Of a stretch of 48,260 nt of DNA, positions 38,227 through 48,105 are shown one piece after another. The stretch is from an uncultured Pelagibacteraceae bacterium. Its GTDB lineage: Bacteria; Pseudomonadota; Alphaproteobacteria; Pelagibacterales; Pelagibacteraceae. How positions within the stretch are numbered: position 1 is the first letter of the stretch; the number at the start of each line of letters is the position of its first letter. Below the pieces are notes generated by a model that saw only the letters and a list, made by a program, of their open reading frames with translations, had not been told where the DNA came from and searched no databases. The stretch covers positions 1-48,260 of the forward strand of contig CACMRS010000002.1 of the NCBI GenBank assembly GCA_902616165.1, written 5' to 3'. A program made the translations under genes and the position numbers.

Positions 38227-38961
38227 ATGAAGTTATCATTTATAATTCCTTGTTTAAATTCTAGCAAAATAATTAAGAATTCTATAAGGAAACTAATCGA
38301 AAAATTAAATAAAAAAAAAATATTATACGAATTAATTGTTGTTGATGATGGAAGTGTCGATAATACACTTTCAGTTTTGAAAAAAATTAAAAAAAAAAAC
38401 ATAAAAATTATCTCTAATTTTAAAAATCTGGGAAAATCTAGCTCAATAATTAAGGGTATTAGAAAAGCAAAATACGAAAAAATAGTATTGATAGATGATG
38501 ATATCCCATATTTTAATTACCTTGATAAAGTCATTAATTTACTTAAAAAAAATAATTTTGTTTATATTAATAGAAGGTCAAAAAAGAGTAAGCTTTTAAG
38601 TAAGAATTTAACTTTTTATCAGTTATGCCGTCACTTCATAAGTAATTTTGTTTCAATAATCATCAATACAATCCTTTTAGATAAAAACATAGGAGATACA
38701 CAAGCAGGATTAAAAGGATTTAAAAAACCAAAAAATTTTAATAGATATCAGTTTATATCAAAAAAATTTTTTTTAGATGCAGAATTAATGATATTGTTTC
38801 ATAGATCAAAAATGCAATTAAAATCTGTGGCCCTCAAATATAAAATGTATAATGAATCAACAATAAAAGTTTTTGCTCTACAAAACTTTCAATACCTCTT
38901 TGAGCTATTAAGGGTTATTATTTACTATAAAATAGTAAAAACAAACAAAATTATTTTATAA
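38227..38961 (+). CDS. Glycosyltransferase family 2 protein
   Basis: A 244-aa GT-A fold enzyme from the ATG at 38227 (a TTG two codons earlier is ignored). The N-terminal signature is LSFIIPCLNSSKIIKNSI, the nucleotide site VVDDGSVDNT, and the DxD-type motif VLIDDDIPYFN. Middle GDTQAGLKGF resembles dolichyl-phosphate/undecaprenyl-phosphate sugar transferases, where the TQ(C)GFK segment is conserved. No C-terminal membrane pair is present. It likely loads a sugar onto a lipid carrier for a membrane glycosyltransferase such as the converging GT39-like protein. Very AT-rich and Lys/Ile/Asn-rich. The acceptor is unknown. Confidence 0.85.
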   Translation: MKLSFIIPCLNSSKIIKNSIRKLIEKLNKKKILYELIVVDDGSVDNTLSVLKKIKKKNIKIISNFKNLGKSSSIIKGIRKAKYEKIVLIDDDIPYFNYLDKVINLLKKNNFVYINRRSKKSKLLSKNLTFYQLCRHFISNFVSIIINTILLDKNIGDTQAGLKGFKKPKNFNRYQFISKKFFLDAELMILFHRSKMQLKSVALKYKMYNESTIKVFALQNFQYLFELLRVIIYYKIVKTNKIIL

Positions 38962-38985
38962 TTTTATTTGTTTTAAATAGTATAA

Positions 38986-40485
38986 TTATTTAGATTTGAG
39001 CTGATAAATAATAAAGTCTGAAGATTTAAAAGATATTTTAAATCTTTTTAAAACCTCATTGAGATTAATATCTACAAAATTTAAATTTTTTACAAATTTA
39101 GATAAATCTTCTGTAAGTACTAGAATTTCTGGATTTTTATTAAATAATTCATCTCCTAAATTTTTTTTATTGAATGGCTTCATTCTATCTTTATGAAAAA
39201 TATCGTCAGGATGATATACGTCAAGTATAGGAAGATTGTTTGAAAAAAAATAGTTTATATGACAATCCTGATAATATACTTTCTTTTCTAAAAAATTTTT
39301 TTTTTCCAAATTAGCATATAAATTTGTACATAAACCATAAGTATAAGTTTTTTCATTAATATTTATTTTTTTTAATAATAAAATTTGATTATACCAATCA
39401 ATTAAAGGAAAAAAAAAGATTAACAATATTATTAAGTTTTTTATAATTTTGTATTTTTGAAAAAAGCTAATACTAAATAAATAAAAAAGCAAAATACAAA
39501 AGAAAGGAGCTATTATAATCAAATATCTACCTGACGGATATAAAATCAAAATTATATTAAATGAGAGGACAATTAAAACAGTAATTAAAATCAAATACTT
39601 TTTTTTAAAATTTTTTGTATAAAAAATATGTAGCATTCCACAAAAACCTAAAACCCATATAAAAAAAGCACTAAAAAATTTAATACTATTTATATGAAGA
39701 CCAGCTCCTATTAATAAATAAATAGTTTCTGGCACAGTATAAATAAATTCTCTAAGTGCTGATGAAATTGTATAAGAAATTATATTTGGAAATTTAGTAT
39801 AAAAATATATTAAAAAAATAAACAATGTTATAAATCCACCAAAGATTATACTGATCGAACTAAATAACTTTTCTTTAGTTTTATTTCTCAGAAAAAAAAA
39901 TGGTAAAATAGAAAAAATTACAGCAAAAAGTGCTAAATATGGAGTGTTTAATGTAGCAATACCTAAACATAATCCTTGAAGAATAAAAATAAAATTATTT
40001 CTTTTTTCTAAAATTTTTAAAAAAAGATAAAAACTAACTAATATAAGTAGAACTGAAATATGTTCAGAATAAAATGATTGTGATTTTATTGATCTTGCTA
40101 CAAATGAAACAACAATACCGAAAATTATACTACATAGAAAAGAATTAGATTTAGAGAAATTATATATTTTACAAATTTTGTATAAAAAAATACTACTTAG
40201 TGACACTATAATGGCTGTAAAAAATCTAATAGCAAACAAACTATTATCAGCAAAATACATAGGAATTGTTAAAAAATATCCTGAAATAGGCGGCTTGTAG
40301 TTATGAAAATCTACATAAGGTATTTTTCCTTGAGTTATTGCTAAACCTTTCAATATAAGTGTAGCTTCATCAGAATCTAGAAAATCAACAAAAAAAAAGG
40401 GAAATCTAATTAACAATATAAAACTAAAAATTAGTAAATAAAAAATATAATTTGGTTTATCATTAAATATTCTAATTAAGTTCAT
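38986..40485 (-). CDS. Membrane glycosyltransferase, GT39/ArnT-like (PMT_2)
   Basis: A 499-aa polytopic membrane protein with about ten or more hydrophobic segments. The N-terminal periplasmic loop contains FLDSDEATLILKGLAITQG with the catalytic-type acidic pair and YVDFHNYKPPISGY, which is the PMT_2/ArnT pattern. A soluble C-terminal part of about 110 residues follows. These enzymes transfer sugars from polyprenyl phosphate onto lipid or glycan. It converges with the GT2 gene, 24 bp apart, and diverges from ssrA. It is extremely AT-rich (line 39301-39360 has 11 G/C in 60 by hand count). The glycan is unknown. Confidence 0.83.
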   Translation of the reverse strand: MNLIRIFNDKPNYIFYLLIFSFILLIRFPFFFVDFLDSDEATLILKGLAITQGKIPYVDFHNYKPPISGYFLTIPMYFADNSLFAIRFFTAIIVSLSSIFLYKICKIYNFSKSNSFLCSIIFGIVVSFVARSIKSQSFYSEHISVLLILVSFYLFLKILEKRNNFIFILQGLCLGIATLNTPYLALFAVIFSILPFFFLRNKTKEKLFSSISIIFGGFITLFIFLIYFYTKFPNIISYTISSALREFIYTVPETIYLLIGAGLHINSIKFFSAFFIWVLGFCGMLHIFYTKNFKKKYLILITVLIVLSFNIILILYPSGRYLIIIAPFFCILLFYLFSISFFQKYKIIKNLIILLIFFFPLIDWYNQILLLKKININEKTYTYGLCTNLYANLEKKNFLEKKVYYQDCHINYFFSNNLPILDVYHPDDIFHKDRMKPFNKKNLGDELFNKNPEILVLTEDLSKFVKNLNFVDINLNEVLKRFKISFKSSDFIIYQLKSK

Positions 40486-40552
40486 AATTGTAAATTATTA
40501 ATAAAATTAATATTATTTAATCTAAATTGATATCACTATTAAATTTTATATG

Positions 40553-40580
40553 TTTAAAATATTTTCAATTTATATATAAT
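40553..40580 (+). promoter_or_regulatory. Putative sigma-70 promoter for ssrA
   Basis: TTTAAA (40553-40558), 16-bp spacer, perfect TATAAT (40575-40580). A start near 40587 would precede the acceptor piece of the permuted tmRNA. The -10 is the best in the window; the -35 is weak. Confidence 0.5.
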
Positions 40581-40586
40581 TTTGTT

Positions 40587-40857
40587 GTTAGTTTTCTAAC
40601 TATAACGATAAACGAATTTCGTAATAACCATTACGGACGTGGGGGCAGTACCCACCACCTCCACCAATATAATTTATGGGGGTGAACTAGGATCGACGGG
40701 TGACTAAAAGCTATTCTTTCGTTCGGGATTGTTCCACCGAAACGGGCTAATTTATAATTGCTAACGAAAGTTACGCACTTGCAGCTTAATTAATTTTAAT
40801 TAAGTTCCGGGGTCTGGGGCACCTGGCAACAGAACGCCCCTTAAACTAAGGAACGAT
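40587..40857 (+). ncRNA. ssrA: Two-piece (circularly permuted) tmRNA, ssrA
   Basis: The gene is permuted as in alphaproteobacteria. The acceptor piece comes first: T-arm GTGGG/CCCAC at 40639-40643 and 40651-40655, acceptor strand CACCTCC (40656-40662), then A and CCA (40664-40666). A short spacer (40667-40677) follows, and the coding piece begins GGGGGTG (40678-40684), which pairs with CACCTCC, and continues GAACTAGGATCGACGGG like a tmRNA D region. The tag frame at 40760 encodes ANESYALAA. A stem-loop CTTAATTAA/TTAATTAAG (40785-40804) covers the stop, and a GTTCC/GGAAC stem (40804-40854) closes the 3' part. Mature ends are estimates. tmRNA frees stalled ribosomes and tags the peptides for proteolysis. 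Confidence 0.93.
40760..40789 (+). other. tmRNA proteolysis tag reading frame
   Basis: The resume codon is GCT at 40760 and the stop TAA at 40787-40789. With the alanine carried by tmRNA, the tag is A-ANESYALAA. The terminal LAA is the usual signal for ClpXP/ClpAP. Confidence 0.93.
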
Positions 40858-40999
40858 TAATTCATCACAAATTCTAAATCAAGAATAAACAAAATTTTAA
40901 TTGAAAATAATATTAAATTTTAAGTCTAGTTTTGGATTTTTATAGCAACATTAAACCGTATAAAAACCCTGACTTTATTTTAATTCAAAGTTTTAAAAA
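40858..40999. other. Non-coding gap after ssrA
   Basis: An AT-rich 142-base stretch between the tmRNA and the convergent methyltransferase gene. I see no clear intrinsic terminator, repeat or gene in it. Confidence 0.5.
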
Positions 41000-41848
41000 T
41001 TACATTTTTGAAACAATTGCTACAAATTTTCTTCTTTTTTCTATACAGTTATACTTGGCACTCAATCTTTTATATACCAATCCAAAGTCAATTAAATTCT
41101 GTTTTTTTAATTCATTTAATGTTTCATAAGTAGCTATTGAACCATACATCCTATCTGAATTACTATGATTTAATTTTAAAAGAACATCGTCACATAATAT
41201 TAAACCATTTTCTTTTAAAATATGAAGTGAGTTAATAATATCAATACAAGCTACAGGATATCCGTGAGAACCATCAATCCAAATTAAATCATATTTTTTT
41301 TTATAATTTAATAACTTTAATGAGTTAAGTGAAAAAAAATTAATATTTTTATTTTTAGATAAAATAATATTCCTTTCTTGAATAAATTTACTAACATTAT
41401 CTTTGATAATTAAATAATTTATAAAATCTTCATCAGTTTCAGGTAAGTCAATAGTATCAATATTAGAATTAGGAAACAAATTTGATAATAATAAAGAGTT
41501 GTAACCATCGAATGTACCTATTTCTAATATATCAGTGAGTGATTTATTGCTATTAAGAGAAAGACTTGAGAAAATAACCTCATGTTCTGAACTCATTCCA
41601 CTATTTCTTGATTTAAAATCAAGATCTTTTTTTATTAGTATTAACTTTTTAACTCCCTCTTGTCTATTTAAACCAAAATATTTAAATATTTCATTTTGTT
41701 CTTTCTCAAAAAAATTTTGATTATATTTTTTATAACTAAAATAATAATTTAACTTGTTTAATATTTTTTTTGGTATTTTGTGAGGTATTTTTAAATTATA
41801 AAATATTTTATTTAATAAATTATCCATAAATTGTGTATACCACAACAT
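41000..41848 (-). CDS. Class I SAM-dependent methyltransferase
   Basis: A 282-aa protein. SAM motif I is ILEIGTFDGYNSLLLS, motif II is near NIDTIDLPETDED, and YDLIWIDGSHGYP is the motif IV region, typical of the Methyltransf_24 group used in polysaccharide and antibiotic pathways. About 80 charged, Lys/Asn-rich residues precede the domain. The ATG at 41848 has an AAGGTG ribosome site six bases upstream; a second ATG is at 41827. It lies in the AT-rich cluster around ssrA. Methylation of a surface sugar is plausible from context only. Confidence 0.82.
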   Translation of the reverse strand: MLWYTQFMDNLLNKIFYNLKIPHKIPKKILNKLNYYFSYKKYNQNFFEKEQNEIFKYFGLNRQEGVKKLILIKKDLDFKSRNSGMSSEHEVIFSSLSLNSNKSLTDILEIGTFDGYNSLLLSNLFPNSNIDTIDLPETDEDFINYLIIKDNVSKFIQERNIILSKNKNINFFSLNSLKLLNYKKKYDLIWIDGSHGYPVACIDIINSLHILKENGLILCDDVLLKLNHSNSDRMYGSIATYETLNELKKQNLIDFGLVYKRLSAKYNCIEKRRKFVAIVSKM

Positions 41849-41976
41849 ATGTTCACCTTAAAAGTTATTTAAAAACTATAAAACTAAACAAATTTTTTCA
41901 AAAAATTTTACACAAGTTTTTAAAAAAGTATTATTATCTATATATTTTTGATCAAAAGACGAGAAATAGAATTCGC

Positions 41977-43317
41977 CTACTCATTTGTTAGTTTATAAAT
42001 ATTTTCAGCAACTTTTTTATAACCCTCAACATTATAATGACCGAACAACTCAAATGGGAAAAGTTTTAATGGATTTTCCTCTTTTTCAAAAACTTCTTTA
42101 TTTAAGTCTATAAAAGGGATGTCTAATTCAGATATTATATTTTTTACAGAATTGTAACTTTTATTATCATAATTTAATTTAAAACGATCATACTCAGGAA
42201 GATAAACAAAATATAATTTTGAATTATTTTTATTAACAAGCTCTTTGGATAATAGTAATATTTTTTTAAACTCTGATAATGATTGGGGTGATGTTTTTTT
42301 TATTACCAATTTATAAATAAATTTAGGATTTAACAGAAGTTGATACTTGCTTCTTAAATTATTCATTTTGAAAAAATTTACAATTTTTAATGTAAAAGAA
42401 TTTACATGATTTTCTAATTTTTTATTTTTTTTACTTTTTAAAATGTAATTAGTTGCCAGGACATCAATTTCACTTTGTCTAAATTTTAGATTTTGAGTAA
42501 AATTTGGATCATTCAAATAATTATTCAAAATATTATTACGTTTTTCACGTTCTAGATCTTCTAAGTCATTACCTTCATAATAAATCCATAAAACTTTTTT
42601 TACATTTGTATTTAAATATTCTCTTAAAATGGCATATATTGACATTGGGCCAGCACCTCCTTGACCCAAATTTAATGCTGATTTACCTGACAAGGTTCTT
42701 AAAACAGAAGTAATATCATTTGGTCTATTAACACATTCACCTTGAACAAAGGAGTCGCCAACTAAAAGATATTCTACTTCTTTTTGATCCCATTCATTAT
42801 TTGGATTATTAAATCCATATCTATCACTATCAAAGATTGAATAATATCCATTTTCATTACAATGTAAGGTCTCAGAATTTGAGATACCCGAGAGACTAAA
42901 AATTGGAAGGTTATTATTATTATATTTTTTTGAACCTATTGTAACTACAGCTTTTTTATTTTTTTTTTTTAAATCTTCGAAAACTTGAATTAAACTACGA
43001 TCATCCCACTTATTTCCAGTCTGATTTTGATAAACCTTTTTTTTTATTGATTCTTTGTAAATTATATATCCTTCAAAAAGGTATAAACTTATCAATACAC
43101 TTATGATTGAAATTACTAAGTATTCTTTAGTTTTTTGACTAAAAAAGAATGTAGTTACTGAAAAAAATACAAATAATGAAGATATAAAATAGTAAGTTAA
43201 GTAATAACTTCTTTTGTTGCCATCCCAATATATTTCAGATTTATAGAGTGTATAAGTTAAAAGTAAAAGAGAAAAAGATAAAATTGCTGGTGAGAATATT
43301 TTTTTAAAAAATTTCAT
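41977..43317 (-). CDS. Membrane-anchored SGNH/GDSL hydrolase
   Basis: A 446-aa protein with three N-terminal membrane segments (about 10-26, 38-60, 68-86), then a soluble SGNH hydrolase domain. Block I is GDSFVQGE with Ser189, block II Asn in NLGQGGAG (N216), block III EGND (N250), and block V has His427 in FGHYNVEGYK. Such proteins often add or remove acyl groups on exopolysaccharide or O-antigen (AlgX/AlgJ- or DltD-like in style). It is AT- and Lys/Asn-rich like its neighbours. It ends 128 bp before the methyltransferase. The substrate is not readable. Confidence 0.82.
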   Translation of the reverse strand: MKFFKKIFSPAILSFSLLLLTYTLYKSEIYWDGNKRSYYLTYYFISSLFVFFSVTTFFFSQKTKEYLVISIISVLISLYLFEGYIIYKESIKKKVYQNQTGNKWDDRSLIQVFEDLKKKNKKAVVTIGSKKYNNNNLPIFSLSGISNSETLHCNENGYYSIFDSDRYGFNNPNNEWDQKEVEYLLVGDSFVQGECVNRPNDITSVLRTLSGKSALNLGQGGAGPMSIYAILREYLNTNVKKVLWIYYEGNDLEDLEREKRNNILNNYLNDPNFTQNLKFRQSEIDVLATNYILKSKKNKKLENHVNSFTLKIVNFFKMNNLRSKYQLLLNPKFIYKLVIKKTSPQSLSEFKKILLLSKELVNKNNSKLYFVYLPEYDRFKLNYDNKSYNSVKNIISELDIPFIDLNKEVFEKEENPLKLFPFELFGHYNVEGYKKVAENIYKLTNE

Positions 43318-43369
43318 TAAGTTAGGTATTAATAATCAAATTTTATAAATAACTATTTTAATTCTTTTT

Positions 43370-46039
43370 TCATCTATACCTTTTTTTTTTAAGCTCTGCC
43401 TGAGCAGCAGCTAATCTAGCAACTGGAACTCTATATGGCGAACATGAAACATAATTTAATCCTACATTGGCACAAAAAGATATACTATAAGGATCTCCAC
43501 CATGCTCTCCACAAATTCCTAATTTTAAATTTTTATTTTGTTTTCTCCCTTTTTCAGCTGCTATTTCAACTAAATCTGAAACTCCTTCATCTATTGAAAC
43601 AAAAGGATCAACAGAAAAAATTTTGTTTTCTAAATAATCATTCAAAAATTTACCACTGTCATCTCTGCTAATCCCAAAAGTAGTTTGTGTTAAATCATTT
43701 GTTCCAAAACTAAAAAATTCAGCATGTTTTGCAATTTCTTTAGCTTTTATTGCAGCTCTAGGTAATTCAATCATTGTGCCTACTAAAAATTCTATTTTCA
43801 TTTTATGTTCTTTTTGAACTTGGCTTGCAGTTTCAATGACTAAATCTTTCATAATTTTTATCTCAGCCTCTGTAGACACTAAAGGTATCATTACTTCTGG
43901 AAATGCGGATTTAATTTTACCTTTTTTGAGGTGTGCTAAAGCCTCAAAAATTGCTCTACATTGCATTTCATAAATTTCAGGAAAAGAAATTCCTAGACGA
44001 CAGCCCCTATGGCCTAGCATTGGATTTTGCTCATGAAGTTCCTCAATTCTAGAAAGAACCTCTTTAACTGGAAGATTAACTATTTTAGCTACCTCATTAA
44101 TTTCCTTATTTGTATGTGGTAAAAATTCATGCAATGGAGGATCTAATAACCTTACAGTTACAGGTAATCCATTCATAATTTTAAATATTTCTATAAAATC
44201 TTTTCTTTGATGAGGTAAAAGTTTTTCTAACGCTTTTGCTCTGTCTTCTTTTGTTTTAGATAATATCATTTCTCTTACTGACAAAATTCGTTCTTCATCA
44301 AAAAACATATGTTCAGTTCTACACAATCCAATACCCTCTGCACCAAAATCTTTTGCTGTTTTGGTATCTTTTGGAGTCTCAGAATTCGTCCTTACTTTTA
44401 ATTTCCTAAAGCTATCTGCCCAAGACATTAACTTAGAAAAATCGCCAGATATTTCAGGTTTCACAGTTGAAACACTTCCAGAAATAATTCTTCCAGTTGA
44501 GCCATCAATAGTGATTACATCTCCTTCTTTAATCTCCATTGAAGAAGTTTTAAAAGATTTATTTTCATAGCTTATGTCAATTTCACTTGATCCTGATACA
44601 CATGGTCTACCCATACCTCTTGCAACAACTGCTGCATGACTTGTCATTCCTCCTCTAGCAGTCAAAATTCCTTTAGCAGCATGCATTCCTTGTATATCTT
44701 CTGGAGAGGTCTCTACTCTGACCAAAATTGTATCTTGCATCATTGCGTTTAATCTTTCAGCCTCTTCTGATGTAAACACAACTTTACCACTGGCCGCACC
44801 TGGTGAGGCTGGTAGACCATTTGCTATCACATTTATTGAACTCTTTTCATCCAAAGTAGGGTGCAAAAGTGTGTCTAAAGAGTTTGGGTCAATTCTTAAT
44901 ACAGCTTCCTTTTTAGAAATTAATTTTTCTTTAACCATATCAACTGCAATTTTGACTGCAGATTTTGCTGTTCTTTTTCCTGATCTTGTTTGAAGCATCC
45001 ATAGTTTACTATTTTCGACTGTAAACTCTACGTCTTGCATATCTTTGTAATGCATCTCTAATTTTTTCAAAATTTTTTGAAGTTCTTTAAAAACTTTAGG
45101 CATAGATTCTTCCATTGATAATTCTATCACTTTAGCATCTATCCTAGCTTTTTTTGTTATGTATTGAGGAGTCCTTGTACCCGCTACAACATCTTCGCCT
45201 TGCGCATTAATTAAATACTCACCATATATTTCATTTGATCCATCTGATGGATTTCTTGTAAACACAACTCCTGTAGCACAATCATCACCCATATTTCCAA
45301 AAACCATTGATTGGACGTTTACAGCAGTGCCCCAATCAGCTGGGATTTGATTGAGTTTTCTATAAACTTTTGCTCTATTACTTTCCCAAGATAAAAATAC
45401 TGCAATTATTGCTCCTAACAATTGTTCATAAACATCTTGAGGAAAATCTTTTTTTGCCTTTTCTTTTACTGTCCTTTTAAAGTCTTCTATTAATCCATCC
45501 CAATCACTTTCATCTAGATCTGTGTCTAACAAAACACCTTTGGTAAGTTTATAATTTTCAATTAATTCCTCAAAATGATAACCTTCAACTCCCATCACCA
45601 CATTACCGTACATTTGAATAAATCTTCTATAACTATCTTTTGCAAATCTTCCATTGGAAGATTTAATTGCTAAAGCTTTTACTGTTTTATCGTTAAGACC
45701 TAGATTTAGAATAGTATCCATCATACCTGGCATTGAAACTCTTGCACCAGAACGCACAGACAACAAAAGTGGATTTTTTAGGTCTCCAAATTTTTTAGAA
45801 ACATCTTTTTCAATAAATTTTAATTCTTTTTTAATTTGAGAGATTAAATTTTTATTTAATTTTTTTTTATCTTTGTAAAAAATTTCACAAACTTTTGTAG
45901 ATATTATAAAACCAGGAGGCACTGGCAGACCCATTCTTCCCATTTCAGAAAGATTAGCACCTTTTCCTCCTAAGAAGTTTTTAGGATTTTTAATTTTTTT
46001 ACTTTCCTTAGAATTAAAGTTTAATATAAGTTTTTTCAT
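43370..46039 (-). CDS. ppdK: Pyruvate, phosphate dikinase PpdK
   Basis: An 889-aa enzyme of normal length. The N-terminal ATP-grasp domain starts with FLGGKGANLSEMGRMGLPVPPGF. The central swivelling domain has the phosphorylated His in GGMTSHAAVVARGMG. The C-terminal PEP/pyruvate TIM barrel has GHRGCRLGISFPEIYEMQ, FSFGTNDLTQ and the catalytic Cys in LGICGEHGGDP. It interconverts pyruvate, ATP and phosphate with PEP, AMP and pyrophosphate, allowing gluconeogenic or pyrophosphate-saving carbon flow. Its ATG overlaps the glyS stop by one base (TAATG). Confidence 0.96.
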   Translation of the reverse strand: MKKLILNFNSKESKKIKNPKNFLGGKGANLSEMGRMGLPVPPGFIISTKVCEIFYKDKKKLNKNLISQIKKELKFIEKDVSKKFGDLKNPLLLSVRSGARVSMPGMMDTILNLGLNDKTVKALAIKSSNGRFAKDSYRRFIQMYGNVVMGVEGYHFEELIENYKLTKGVLLDTDLDESDWDGLIEDFKRTVKEKAKKDFPQDVYEQLLGAIIAVFLSWESNRAKVYRKLNQIPADWGTAVNVQSMVFGNMGDDCATGVVFTRNPSDGSNEIYGEYLINAQGEDVVAGTRTPQYITKKARIDAKVIELSMEESMPKVFKELQKILKKLEMHYKDMQDVEFTVENSKLWMLQTRSGKRTAKSAVKIAVDMVKEKLISKKEAVLRIDPNSLDTLLHPTLDEKSSINVIANGLPASPGAASGKVVFTSEEAERLNAMMQDTILVRVETSPEDIQGMHAAKGILTARGGMTSHAAVVARGMGRPCVSGSSEIDISYENKSFKTSSMEIKEGDVITIDGSTGRIISGSVSTVKPEISGDFSKLMSWADSFRKLKVRTNSETPKDTKTAKDFGAEGIGLCRTEHMFFDEERILSVREMILSKTKEDRAKALEKLLPHQRKDFIEIFKIMNGLPVTVRLLDPPLHEFLPHTNKEINEVAKIVNLPVKEVLSRIEELHEQNPMLGHRGCRLGISFPEIYEMQCRAIFEALAHLKKGKIKSAFPEVMIPLVSTEAEIKIMKDLVIETASQVQKEHKMKIEFLVGTMIELPRAAIKAKEIAKHAEFFSFGTNDLTQTTFGISRDDSGKFLNDYLENKIFSVDPFVSIDEGVSDLVEIAAEKGRKQNKNLKLGICGEHGGDPYSISFCANVGLNYVSCSPYRVPVARLAAAQAELKKKRYR

Positions 46040-48105
46040 TAATGGGAGTCGATTAGAGAAAAATTAACATAATTGTTGAACGTTTTACACATCATTTGGA
46101 TTAGTTCCAGCCTATTTTTCTTTATGACCGGGTCATCTTCGTTCACAATTACATTGTCAAAAAAGTCAAAAACCTCTCTTTTGATGTCAGCTAAATTGTC
46201 CAATGTTTGAACATAATTTTCATCTTTATTAATGCCTGAAAAATATTTCCTTAATTCACTTATTTTTTTAAATAAGTTTTTTTCTAACTCAGTTTTAAAA
46301 ATACCAGGATCAGTTGTATTTGATAATTCTATTTTATCATTTTTTAATTCAACATCTAAAATGTTTGAAGCTCTTTTATAGCTTGCAATAATATTTAAAC
46401 CATCTGGTTTGTTTATAATTTTATTTAAATATTTTGCTTTGTTAAAAATAATAACACATTGATCTAAGCTAAAAGAACTGATTGATGCTTGAATTATATC
46501 ATTTCTAATATTTTCTTCCTTCATGTGATATTTTAATCTATCCATTAAAAAATCTGACAATTCGTTTTGTAAAGATTGGTTATCAATTTTAAAACCTTGA
46601 TCTAAATACAGGTTTGAAGAATAATTAATTAGATCTTTTATTTTAAAATCTTTTTTATTTTCAACTATTATTCTTATTACTCCTAATGCTAATCTTCTTA
46701 GAGCATATGGATCTTTAGAACTTGTTGGCTTTTGATTTAAACCAAAAAAACCAACTAAAGTATCTATCTTATCAGCCAAAGAAAGAGCTATGCTAAATGG
46801 TTTTTTTGGGACTCTCGAGCCTGAGCCTGTAGGTAAATATTGTTCACTTATGGCCAAAGCCAAATCTTTATCAAAACCTTGTGCAATAGCAAAATAACCT
46901 CCCATCACACCTTGTAGTTCTGGGAATTCACCCACTAGCTCTGATAATAAATCAACTTTACAAATTGATGCTGATAATTCAACTTTTTCTTTACTGATTA
47001 AAAGTTCATCAGATATCATTCCACCCAATTTTCTCATTCTTTGAGCTTTATCAAAATAACTTCCTAATCCTCTAAAATAATTCATTGATTTTAAATCAGT
47101 AACTTTTTTGACCATATTTTGAGACTTATCTTTTTTCCAAAAAAATTCCGCATCACTTAATCTTGCTTCAACCACTCTTTCATTTCCTAATTTAATTAAT
47201 CCCTTTTTATCTTTTTTGTTTGCAACCACTAAAAACTCATTGGTAATATTTTCTTTATTATCAAATATAGGAAAATATTTTTGATGGTATTGCATAGTAA
47301 TAATTAATATTTCTTTTGGAATATTTAAAAACTTCTTATCAAATTCACAAAGAAGGATATTTGGTTGATCTGTTAAATCTACAACCTCATTAAGTAATCT
47401 AGGATTATGTTGAGTCTTAATATTTTTATTTTTTAATATATTGTTGAATTTTTTTTCTATTAGCTTTTTTCTTTCATTGTGATCGACAATAATGTCTATT
47501 TTTTTAAAAAAACTTTTATAATTTTTAAATTCTAAAAATGACTTTTTGTTTTCCTCAAATTCTTTATCAATAAAAGTTGAGTTAGAAGATGTTAGGTGAT
47601 GAAAATTAAAGTTTAATTTTTTTTTATCAAAGACAGCTAGAATTGATTTTAAGGGTCTCCCCCAATTTAGGTCAAAAGTTCCCCAATACATTGATTTTTT
47701 CCATTGAATTTTACTTAACAATATTGGGATAAATTCCTCTAGCAATTCATGTGTGTACAATTTTTTCGATTTTGTCTTAAAAAAATAAAATTCTCCCTTA
47801 TCTGTTTTCTTCTTGTAGAGATCTTTTTTTAGGATTTTATTTGATCTGACAAACCCTTCCAGTGCTACCTCTGGTGACTTGATATTTGGACCTTTAATCA
47901 CCTCAGATTTTAGTACAATATTTTTTTTAACTCCTTCAAACAATACCACTAGTCTGTTTGGTGTTGAGTATGATGAACTTTTTTTAAATAAAATTGATTT
48001 TTCTATAAAAAAATCATTAAAACTTTTAAGTAAGTCTTCCCTTAAATTTTGTTGAAGATCTGACGGTATTTCTTCACTAAATAATTCTAAAAAAAACTCT
48101 GACAT
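46039..48105 (-). CDS. glyS: Glycine-tRNA ligase beta subunit
   Basis: A 688-aa protein with the GlyS opening FFLELFSEEIPSDLQ, central blocks RVVEARLSDAEFFW and LQGVMGGYFAIAQG, and SIALSLADKIDTLVGFFGL with the HD-type fold region, then a C-terminal anticodon-binding domain of about 150 residues. It functions as an alpha2beta2 enzyme with GlyQ. The ATG at 48105 overlaps the glyQ stop by one base. Shorter than in some bacteria but complete. Confidence 0.96.
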   Translation of the reverse strand: MSEFFLELFSEEIPSDLQQNLREDLLKSFNDFFIEKSILFKKSSSYSTPNRLVVLFEGVKKNIVLKSEVIKGPNIKSPEVALEGFVRSNKILKKDLYKKKTDKGEFYFFKTKSKKLYTHELLEEFIPILLSKIQWKKSMYWGTFDLNWGRPLKSILAVFDKKKLNFNFHHLTSSNSTFIDKEFEENKKSFLEFKNYKSFFKKIDIIVDHNERKKLIEKKFNNILKNKNIKTQHNPRLLNEVVDLTDQPNILLCEFDKKFLNIPKEILIITMQYHQKYFPIFDNKENITNEFLVVANKKDKKGLIKLGNERVVEARLSDAEFFWKKDKSQNMVKKVTDLKSMNYFRGLGSYFDKAQRMRKLGGMISDELLISKEKVELSASICKVDLLSELVGEFPELQGVMGGYFAIAQGFDKDLALAISEQYLPTGSGSRVPKKPFSIALSLADKIDTLVGFFGLNQKPTSSKDPYALRRLALGVIRIIVENKKDFKIKDLINYSSNLYLDQGFKIDNQSLQNELSDFLMDRLKYHMKEENIRNDIIQASISSFSLDQCVIIFNKAKYLNKIINKPDGLNIIASYKRASNILDVELKNDKIELSNTTDPGIFKTELEKNLFKKISELRKYFSGINKDENYVQTLDNLADIKREVFDFFDNVIVNEDDPVIKKNRLELIQMMCKTFNNYVNFSLIDSH

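Noticed and set aside
41891-41909. AT-only palindrome AAATTTTTT/AAAAAATTT between the SGNH and methyltransferase genes
   Set aside because: Such palindromes are expected by chance at this base composition, and there is no GC in the stem.
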